From Silvanigrella paludirubra (GTDB lineage Bacteria > Bdellovibrionota_B > Oligoflexia > Silvanigrellales > Silvanigrellaceae), in contig NZ_WFLM01000002.1 in assembly GCF_009208775.1 (NCBI RefSeq), positions 248,001-312,000 of the forward strand: a stretch of DNA of 64,000 nt. Reading direction: 5' to 3'. Of this stretch, positions 27,516-38,200 are shown one piece after another. The position numbers and the translations under genes are program-made. Numbering within the stretch: the stretch's first letter is position 1; every line of letters begins with the position of its first letter. The notes under the pieces were generated by a model. It searched no databases, was not told the origin of the DNA, and worked only from the letters and a program-made list of their open reading frames with translations.

Positions 27516-28886
27516 TTGTTATTAAAAAAATTTAATTTTTTTCTTAAAAGCTTCATTTTATATTATTTTATTTGTTTTTTTCATTTAAACGGATTTTCAC
27601 AAAGTCTCTATTCAGAAGGAATGGGCTCATATTTATTTTGCGTAAATAAAAATGACTCCTCAAAATGGCAATGGGCTAAACCAAATTTAACAGAAAAATA
27701 TTCTTGGGCTCCTAAGGATGAACATGGATATTGGATTAAAGGAGAATTATGGCTAGCAAATATTCCAAATTATAATTTACATACTGGATTCAAAATCCAT
27801 TTTGATTCAAAAGAAAAGCCATTAGCAAGAAATAGGAGAGAAATTTTTTATTTATCGCAATTTATTACTTACGAAAATACTCCCATTCAAGAACATCATA
27901 TAGCAAAAAGAAATGGTGTATTAGATTATATTGATGATGAATATTTACAAACAGAAAATAATAAATATTTTAATAGGAATTTAAATAAATCAGATAACTG
28001 GTATCCTATAAATTCCGATGAAGAAATTAATTCTATCCAAAAATATATGCTTATTATGGATAAATTATTACACCATCAATCTGTCCTTTCAAGAAATTCA
28101 AGAGAATCTATTAACGCTAAACATGAATATGAAAAATTATCTCAAAGTTTTGGTGTCCAATTAAATTATGTTTGCAGAGAACTTGTTACTACATGCCAAA
28201 GTTCATTTGGCTTAGAATATGATCAAATTGGTGTTGCATCTTATAGTATTGCAGCAACAGATAGCGCTTATGTAAAAGCAGGAGATCAAGTTTGTAATAA
28301 TTGGCATATGCCCAAAGGAATGGCATTAGGACCAAATTCTGGAATTCATTTAGACGAAATATTAAAAGAAAGTGCTATTTCTATTGTTTTAAATGGCCCT
28401 CTTCCTGAACCTGCAGAAACTGTTTTATATCCAACTTCAAAAGGGGTTCCTAAAATAGAAGGAGCTCCAAATGGAAGATTCCCAGACGCACTTGCTACTC
28501 CAAAAGTTAAAGAAACAACTCCTAAAGAAGCATTTGATTTAAATAATAACTCTGCAGAAGCTGCCACTGGATCTAATGCTGATGATGGATTTATAGAAGT
28601 TAAAAGAAATTCGAGTACTTTTAATAGAGCTCTTAAGAAAATTGCGGAACTTGATTACTCACAAGGTAAAGTGTTTGAAAATAGAGGTGATGGTATAAAG
28701 GAACAAAAATTACCAGATGGTGGAGACTATTGGGAATTTCGTTTTCCTCACAAAAATCAAACTAAAGCAGGTCCAAAAAGAATTGTAGTTGATAGAAAAA
28801 CTGGTAATTGGTGGATAACAAATAATCATTATAAATCATTTGGCCCCATGCAAAAAGGCCCAATTAGCATGAATGCTTTCAATTGA
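27516..28886 (+). CDS. Secreted protein with C-terminal barnase-like ribonuclease domain
   Basis: The open frame begins at GTG near 27507, but that codon lies inside the AAGGAGG ribosome site; a TTG three codons later (about 27516) has correct 8-base spacing and is preferred. A hydrophobic signal segment spans roughly residues 10-30. Residues 35-300 are unrecognised, with Trp/Tyr-rich strands. Residues ~355-459 match the layout of the N1/T1/barnase-like ribonuclease domains of polymorphic toxins: GKVFENRGD, a LPDGGDYWEF strand containing E410, then KRIVVDR with R425, and NNHYKSF with H441 (longer-frame numbering). These correspond to the catalytic Glu, Arg and His of barnase. It should cleave RNA in a target cell. 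No barstar-like immunity gene is adjacent. Confidence 0.65.
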   Translation: MLLKKFNFFLKSFILYYFICFFHLNGFSQSLYSEGMGSYLFCVNKNDSSKWQWAKPNLTEKYSWAPKDEHGYWIKGELWLANIPNYNLHTGFKIHFDSKEKPLARNRREIFYLSQFITYENTPIQEHHIAKRNGVLDYIDDEYLQTENNKYFNRNLNKSDNWYPINSDEEINSIQKYMLIMDKLLHHQSVLSRNSRESINAKHEYEKLSQSFGVQLNYVCRELVTTCQSSFGLEYDQIGVASYSIAATDSAYVKAGDQVCNNWHMPKGMALGPNSGIHLDEILKESAISIVLNGPLPEPAETVLYPTSKGVPKIEGAPNGRFPDALATPKVKETTPKEAFDLNNNSAEAATGSNADDGFIEVKRNSSTFNRALKKIAELDYSQGKVFENRGDGIKEQKLPDGGDYWEFRFPHKNQTKAGPKRIVVDRKTGNWWITNNHYKSFGPMQKGPISMNAFN

Positions 28887-29248
28887 ATAATCTATAACTT
28901 TATATATTTAGATATTTTAAATTTATAACAATAAAACAAAATCGAATATGCTTTTATATAAATATAATAAATATTTTTTTATTTTTATTATATTTATTAT
29001 ATTTATATATTTATTTAAAGATAATTTTAAATAAATAAAAAAAAATATCTGAATTTAAGAATCATGAATCTTGCAAAATTCCAAAAAATAACGTAGTTTA
29101 TTTTTTAAATAAACAATCAAAGATAAATATCTCAAAATTTAACATAAGCTCATGATGTGCTTTAACTAGGTATATATTATGGATTAATTTAAAAATAAAA
29201 TTCTAACAATTAAATATTACATTAAACAACTTTTTTAGGAAAATATAA
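28887..29248. other. 362-base intergenic region before the NRPS
   Basis: Extremely AT-rich spacer between the RNase-toxin gene and the NRPS gene. It contains the long inverted repeat at 28955-29009 and no coding potential. The NRPS promoter must lie in the last ~240 bases; TATATTAT-like sequences near 29170 could serve as a -10 but no matching -35 is evident. Confidence 0.5.
28955..29009. repeat. 20-base perfect inverted repeat, all A/T
   Basis: Left arm TATATAAATATAATAAATAT (28955-28974) pairs perfectly with 28990-29009 around a 15-base T-rich loop. It lies 69 bases after the RNase-toxin stop. It could act as a weak transcription terminator for that gene or as a cruciform-prone element; all-A/T stems are weak terminators. 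Confidence 0.5.
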
Positions 29249-32200
29249 ATGAGTAAGGCATTGCTTTCCCCATATCAAAAAACTTTTTATTTTGATTGGA
29301 ATTTAGATCCAGCAAGAACAGATTATACAATGATTCAAAATCAAGAAATTAATGGAAAATTTGATTTAATTAAATTAAAGAAGGCATTTCAAAGAATAGT
29401 TAGAGAAAATTTTATATTAAATTCACATATAGAAATTATTAAAGATGATTACTATTGGGTTCAAAATGAAAATATATTTGATTTAGAAATTACTTATACA
29501 GATAAAATTGAAGAAAAAACACTTGAATTTGCAAAAAAACCTTTTGATCTACAAAACGGTCCCATTTATAGATTTTTAATTATACATGAATCTGAAAATA
29601 AAAGTAGATTATTAATGGCAATACATCATATTGCTATTGATGGTGTCTCTACGGTTCAATTTCTTGATGATTTATCAAACTATTTTAATAATGATAACTA
29701 CAAAAACCCAAAATGTATTTCTGAACAAATAAGCAATATAAATTTTCTTTCTAAAAAGTTTATAGATGAAATTCAAACTTACAAAGAACATATGATTGAG
29801 TTTTGGAAAAATAAACTAAACCTATCAGAACCTGTAAATATGAATTTTTTAAAGACAAAAAAAACAAATAATAATAAATTATTTATTAAAAATAATTTTA
29901 ACTCAATACAATCCATGTTTGGAATTTCTGAATATAGATTTAAATTAGAGGAAGATACTTTTAAAAAATTAAATGAAATCAAAAAAAAATATGTTTTAAC
30001 ATCATATCTATTTTCAAAAATAATTTTTGCAATTAGTATTTTCAAATATACTCAACAAGAAAATTTTTCCATAACCTTTCCCTTTGCAATAAAAGAGGGA
30101 AATGATTTCATTTATGGATCATACACAAATTTAAATCTCATTCCTTTTCAAATTAAAAATGAATTTAAAGTTTTAGATGTTATAAATCAAGCTAAAAATT
30201 TTTTGAAATCATTAAAATTTGATAATGTTAAAAACAATCATCTTCCTTTATATGAGCTAATTCCTTATATTAATAAAGATCTTATAACAACAGTTTTTTC
30301 TAGTGCAAATTTCCAAAATTTCCCAACTCATTTTAATGGTATTCAAGAAAAAATAATTGAAAATTCAAATATTGCTTTAATTCATGATGTCATTTTTGAA
30401 TTTGAAGCCTCTAATAATGAAGTTAAATTTAGAGTTAATTACAAATCAGCCTCTATAGATAAAGATCTACTTGATAATTTTATAAATAGTTATAAGTTAC
30501 TTTATAAAGAAGTAATTAATGACCTTTTAGACGAAAATAAAATATATGAATTCAAAACAATTGGTAAATATAATATTTTATCCGATGAAAATTATGAAAA
30601 TATTATAAATAGATGGAATAATACAGATGTAAATTATAATTCTGAAAACACTATTCACGGTTTATTTGAAGAACAAGTTCAAAAAACACCAAATCAAATA
30701 GCACTTATTCATTATGGTATGAAACTCACTTATTCAGAACTTAATGAGAAATCAAATCAATTAGCTCATTTATTAAAATGTAGATATGAAATTAATTCTG
30801 ATGATTTAATTGCTTTATGTTTAGATAGAAATTTTAATATGATGATCTCAATTTTTGGTATTTTAAAAGCAGGAGCTGCTTATGTACCCATTGACCCATA
30901 TTGCCCGAAAGAAAGAATTCATTTCATATTACAAGATACCAAAGCAAAAATCATTATCACTAATGAGATTCATACTAATTTTATTCATAGCTCTATAAAT
31001 GAAAATCATGCTATTCATATAATAGAAATAGATTCAAATGAAACACAAAACGAACTTATTTTACATGATAAAAATAATCATGAAAATAATACAAAACCTA
31101 ATCATTTATCATACTTAATTTATACCTCTGGAACAACTGGAAAACCTAAAGGTGTAATGATTGAGCATAAAAATATCTACAATCTAACTCAATATATGAA
31201 AAAATTAATTAATTTTGATAAAAAATGCGAAATTAAAAACTGTTTATTTTTTTCGAATTATGTATTTGATGCTCATGTATTTGAGTATTGTACATACTTA
31301 TTTAATGGATTTACATTACATATAATTGATAATGATACAAGAAAAGACATTGATTTATTAGATCAATATATAAGCAACAATAACATTGATTTAACTGTTT
31401 TATCACCAGTAGTTTTAGAAAAAAACAAATTTAAACGCTTAAAACTATTATTACTTGGCGGTGATAAAATAAACAGATCTATTTTAAATAATATGCTTGA
31501 AAATAATATTCAAGTTTATAATCTTTATGGACCAACTGAAGCTTCCATAATGTCGCATGCACATAAATGCTCATTAAATGAGGAATCAAACAATATTGGT
31601 TTACCTATTTCTAATTTTAAAGCATATGTTTTAGATAAAAATTTAAAACCATTGCCAATTGGTTCAGAAGGTGAACTTTATTTAGGTGGAAACTATATTG
31701 CAAGAGGATATTTAAATAATGAAGAATTAACTTCAGGAAAGTTTATAAAAAATCCATTTCAAAATAAAATTGAAAAAGAGCAAAATAAGAATACAAAATT
31801 CTATAAAACAGGAGATACTGTCCGTTGGTTACCTAATGGTGAACTTGAATATATTGCCAGAACTGATTTTCAAGTTAAAATAAGAGGATATCGTATAGAA
31901 ATTAGTGAAATAGAAAATACATTAACACTAAATAACAAAATAAAACAGGCGGTTGTTTTAGTCAAAAATCGCATTGATTCTCAAAATATAGAATCTGAAA
32001 ATAAATATTTAGCCCTTTATTATATCCCGAATCATGAAAATGAAATTAAAGAAGAGGAAATAGTATCATTTTTGCAAGAATATTTACCTGATTATATGAT
32101 TCCACAATTTATAATTCCTATTAAAGAATTTCCTCTAAATAGCAGTGGAAAAATAGATAAAGCAAGATTACCTAACCCTGAAAAAAATAACATAACAAAT

Positions 32201-35200
32201 TATATTCCGCCAAGATATGAAATTGAAAGAAAAGTATGTGAAATTTGGTCTGAAGTCTTAGGAATTGAATTTAATAAAATTAGCATGAATGATCATTTTT
32301 TAAGACTTGGTGGAGATAGCATTATAAGCATTCAAATTGTAAGTAAGTTAAGACAGAAAATGGGAATTAATATAAGTGTTAAAGATATATTCTTAAATAA
32401 AAATATAGATAATTTATGCAAATATATAAGATTAAATAAGAATTCAATAGAAAAAGAAAATACGATTTATTCTGAATCTGGGATTCTATCAGGTGAAGTT
32501 CCTTTATTAGCTAATCAAAAATGGTTCTTTGATAACGATTTTCCCAAACAAGAGCATTGGAATCAATCTTTCATCACTAAAATCCCTATTATAGAAAAAA
32601 CTAATTTTATAAGAATAGTTAGTGAATTGCGAAAAAGACATGATGCTTTTAGTCTTCGATTTAAAAAAGATAATGGAAAATATATCCAATTTTACACCCC
32701 TGAACCATTGCATGGAGATATTAAATTCTTAGACATAAATTCATTAGGTTTAAGTGAAGGAACAAGTGAATTTAATGAAAAATTAAATCAGATTTTAACC
32801 GAATGGCAGAGTCATTTTTGTTTAGAAAAAGGTCCTATTTCTTGCTTTGGTTATCTTTATGGATACAAAGACAACACAGCAAGGTTATTTACTTCATTGC
32901 ATCATTTAATTGTAGATACCGTAAGTTGGAGAATATTAGTAGACGATCTTAAAAATTTATATGAAAACCAAAATTTAGGCGAAAAAGGGAGCAGTTTTCG
33001 GCAATGGACCTTTGCAATTAATGATTATGCAAGTCTAAATAAGTCTGAAAAAGATTATTGGGATAATATTTTAAAGAAATATAAATATTATAAAGATAAT
33101 TTTAATTTATATGATAATTTTATTGAAAAAAACGGAATGAGGAGTCATGAAGAATTTGAGCTTTCATTCGAAGAAACAAAAAATCTTTTAGAAAAATGTA
33201 ATAAAATTTTTAATACTCAAATAAACGATATTTTAATAGCAAGTTTTACATCTGCTCTTGCTAAAATATTTAATCAATCAAGTCAATTTATAATATTAGA
33301 GGGTCATGGTAGAGAAGATATTTCAAAAAATATAAATATTACAAAAACTTTAGGATGGTTTACATGCATGTATCCTGTTCAAATTGAAGTAAATAGTAAT
33401 ATACAAAAAAATATCATTTATACAAAAGAATATCTAAGAAATATACCTAATAACGGAATAGGATTTTCATCATTTTATGGATATCAAAATGATTTAATTC
33501 CTAAAATAAGTTTTAATTATTTAGGTCAATTTAAAACCTATGAACATAGTTTACAAGATACATCCAAAGGAGCTTGGAATATTGCTAATGAAATTTCAGG
33601 ATGCTCTATACATTCTGAAAACCAAGACAAAAATTATTTAACATTAAATGGCGGTGTTCTTTCAGGAATTTTATTTTTTAAAATTGATTCAAGGTTTAAT
33701 AAAAATATTACTTTAGAATTAAAAAATAGATTTAAACAGGAATTAATTAGTCATATAGAATTTATACTTGATCAAAAAAGAACAATTTTAACAAGAAATG
33801 ATATTAATTATATAATAAATCAAGATTATTTAGATAATATTCAAAGCAATAATGAAGTAAAAAATATATTTCTTGCAAATAGTCTGCAACAAGGATTTAT
33901 CTATCATTCTTTAAAACAAGGCAAAATAGATGATTCCTATATTATACAAATGATTTGGCAATATCAAATGCCAGTTTCAGTTAATGATTTAAAGAATGCA
34001 TGGGAATTTACACAACAAAAATTTGATGCGTTACGTACTCGTTTTGATTGGCATGAAGAGATGGTTCAAATCATTGATTATAAACAAGTATTAAATTGGA
34101 GTTATATTGATATTTCAGATAATAAGAATTTAATAAAACAAGAAGAAATTATAAATAAAATTCTGAACGATGACAAATTAAAAAATTATGAATTAAATAA
34201 GGGAAGTCTATTTAGAGTTTATTTAATCAAACAAAGTGAAAATCTATATTCATGCATTTTTAGCACTCATCATTCCATTCTTGATGGATGGAGTATTTCG
34301 ATTTTATTGAATTATTTACACAATTCATATTTCTGTTTAAGAAATAATAATAATATTAATATTGAACCAGATGAATGTCACTCTGAATCCCAAAAATATA
34401 TCCAAAATATAAAAAATAAAGATAATAAATACTGGAATAATTATATTTTAAATTTTGAAAATAAAGCAAACTTAAAAGGATTACTCTCAAATGAATCCAG
34501 AAGAAATAATTTAGATATCTCGGGTTATAACCATATTAATAGCCCACAAGAAAAGATCATTATATATAAAAATGATCTATATAAAAATTTAAAAGAAATT
34601 TCTAAAAATGAAGGAATTACAATTAACGCAATGATTCAATTTGCATGGCATAAACTTTTAAACATTTATGGATTTTGTGAACAAACGATAGCTGGAATAA
34701 CTCTATCAGGTAGAAATATTCCTGTAAATGATATCGAAAATTCAGTTGGACTATACATAAATACTTTACCATTAATAATAGATCATAAACAAAATTCAGA
34801 TAAAACAATAATAGAAATATTAAAACAAATACAAGATGATATCAATACTATTAATGAGAAGAGCAATGTAGATTTAGCTTTTATTCAAAAAAATGGAAAG
34901 AGACTATTTGATAGCATTGTTGTCTTTGAAAATTACCCTATAACAATAGATCCCTCCATTAAAGATAAAATAAAATTTATTAAAACTTTTGAAAAAATTG
35001 ATTATCCATTATTATTGATAGCCCAAGATAACCAAGATGAGCTAAACTTATGCATTAAATATGCAGGGGAACTTTTTGACCCTAATTGTATAGATAACAT
35101 TTTTACATTTATTAGCAATATATTAATACATATTAGCACAAATTACTCAAAAAAAATAAGCTCAATTTCTTATTTAACCTCTAAACTTTCTAATTTAAAT

Positions 35201-38200
35201 TTAATTCCAATCAAACAATATAATACAACATCAATTTTAGAATTATTTGAAAATCAAGTAAAAAATAATCCCAAAAAAACTGCTTTAATATTTAATGAAA
35301 AAAAATATACATATGAAGAATTAAATAATAATTCTAATAAATTATCTAATTACTTGAAGAAGAGGTATAATGTCAAATCCGGTGAAAAAATTGCTATCAT
35401 GCTTGATCGAAATGAATATCCAATAATTTCTTTATTATCTTGTTTAAAATTAGAAGCCATGATCGTACCAGTAGAAACAGTTTATCCTGATAAAAAACTA
35501 AAATTCATTTTAGATAATACAAATGCAAACATAATTATTACAAATAAATTTTATGAAAAAAGAATAAAAACTTTTTATAATCAAAATATAGTAATAATAG
35601 ATAAAATAAGCACAAAAGATCAAATTGATTCAGAATCAGATATAAATAATTTAAAATACAATAAAACAAACAATAATAATATAGTTAAACTTGTTTCTTA
35701 TAATTATGGTATAAATAATGAGATTACACTAAACAATGATACTATTAAAACTAGATTATTTAACAACATTAAGAATAATAATATTAAATATTCAGATTCA
35801 TTTTTATGGAAAGATAAATTGAGTTCAATCTATTCTTTTTATGATATTTTATCTTGTCTTATAACAGGAGCAAAATTATATATTACTAATAATATTTTTG
35901 ATCTAAATGAAATATCGCAAATATTGTCAAATTTTGAAATAAATATTTGCCGTTTTTCAATAAATGAATTTAAAGAGGCATCAGAATTAATTGATTTTTG
36001 TAATATACCTTTTTTGGATCGAGTTATTTTGAATCATAATAAAATTAATAATATAAATTATTATCCAGAAAAAATTAGTAATAAAATTTTTATTAATTAT
36101 TACGAATATTCAGAATTTGAAGCTTTTAAAATAAATTTTATCTTGGATAAAAATAATTCATTAAATAGAATATTATTTCAAGTATGTTCTCAAGAAATAA
36201 AAAGTTATATCTTAACAAGAGATCATAAAAAAGCTCCAATTGGAGCGATTGGTGAGTTGTGTATAACTAAAAATGATACCAATTCAGATTATTTAAATAA
36301 TGAAAATAATATTCAAAATATTGAACTATATAAAACTACGGAACTTTTTTGTGAGAATTTTGATGGAGATTTTGAATACATTGGATCAAATAATATAAAT
36401 GAATTATTCCTTGATATAAATAAAGAAAAATCAATTTATGAAAATAAAATATTAAAATCAGAAAAATCAGAAAAAGATTTTTCGAAAATTAAAAATAAAT
36501 CAATTATTGCTTATTATGTATCTAAATATCAATTAAATGAAGTTGAAATAATAAATAAATTAAAATTAAAGCTTCCTGAATATATGATACCAAGTGCTCT
36601 TATTCACCTCAAAGGTTTGCCATTAACAAGTAATGGAAAACTAGATAGAAAAGCCCTACCTGAACCAAAATTATCTTTTCCTATTTATTCATATGATCCT
36701 AAAAATAAAATTCAAAAAGATCTTGCTGAATGCTGGTCAAATGTTTTAAATATTGAGCTAAATAATATTAGTGCACAAGACGATTTTTTTGAACTTGGTG
36801 GTAACAGTATTCTAGCGATAAAACTAGTAAGTAAAATTAATAAACATTTAAATAGCAACATTAATCTTAATATTCTTTATAAGTGCAGAAACATTGAAAA
36901 TATAGAGATTTTTTTGAATTCTAATAAAAATAAGATAACTAAAATCGAAAAAATTAAAATAACTCAACCAGAAGATCAAGTTTTATCTTTTGCACAAGAA
37001 AGACTCTGGTTTATAGAAAAATACAGTAATGGTTCAAACATTTATAATATTCCATTAATATATCAAATTGATAAAACAATAAATATGATTGCCTTAAAAA
37101 AAGCGATTTGCTCGATTTATTCTAGGCATGAAATATTAAGAACTATTATAGTTCAAAATAATTCTGGGTTGCCTTATCAAATCGTAAAAGATGAAAATGA
37201 ATATCCATTAAATATTGAATACAAAAAATTTAATTCTAAAGAACAATTAGATTTAGTATTAATTAATGATTGCAGTTATATTTTTCATTTAGATAATGAA
37301 GTCCCTTTCAAGGTATTTGTTTATGAAATAATGAATGAGGAAAATCAGAATGAAATATACTTAGGATTTATCATTCACCATATTGCGTTTGATGGATGGT
37401 CTATAGAAATTTTATTAAATGAAATAGATATTCTTTATAAATCTTTTTCAGACGAATTTTTTGAGAGTGATATAATTCAAAAACTTCCTTTATTAGAAAT
37501 TCAATATAAAGATTTTTCAAATTGGCAGAAAAAATATTTAAGTGAAGATATTTTCGAAAGACAGATGAAATATTGGGAAAAAAAATTAGAAGGATTTCAA
37601 AATTTAGTTATACCTGTGGATAAAATAAGGCCATTGGAATTTGACTTCATTGGTAAAAATATTCGCTTTGAAGTTGATGAATTTATATCAGATAATTTAA
37701 ATCATTTAGCAAAAGAACTTCAAGTAAGCTTATTTAGCTTGTTATTATCTGCTTTTTATCTATTAATGAATTCATATAGTAATAAACCTGATATAATCAT
37801 TGGCACTCCTGTATTTAATCGCCATTATCAACAAATTGAGAATTTAATAGGATTTTTTGTAAATTCATTAGCGTTACGTTTTTATATTGATCAAGAAATG
37901 CTTGTTCATGATTTTATAAAAATAGTTAACAATGGAGTCATAGAAGCACAACAAAATCAAGATTTACCTTTTGAAAAACTTGTTGATAACATTGTAACAA
38001 CTCGTAACCCTGGACAGCATCCAATCTTTCAAATTATGTTTGGACTTCAAAATCACAGTCCTATTTTAACCCAAAATGAACACATATCTAATAAAATTAA
38101 AACTTATAAACCTCTTTATGATTTATTCAGTCCAGCTAAATTTGATTTAAGCTTACATATAGATAATAGTGAAAAAAATTTACAAGGAGCTTTCAACTAC

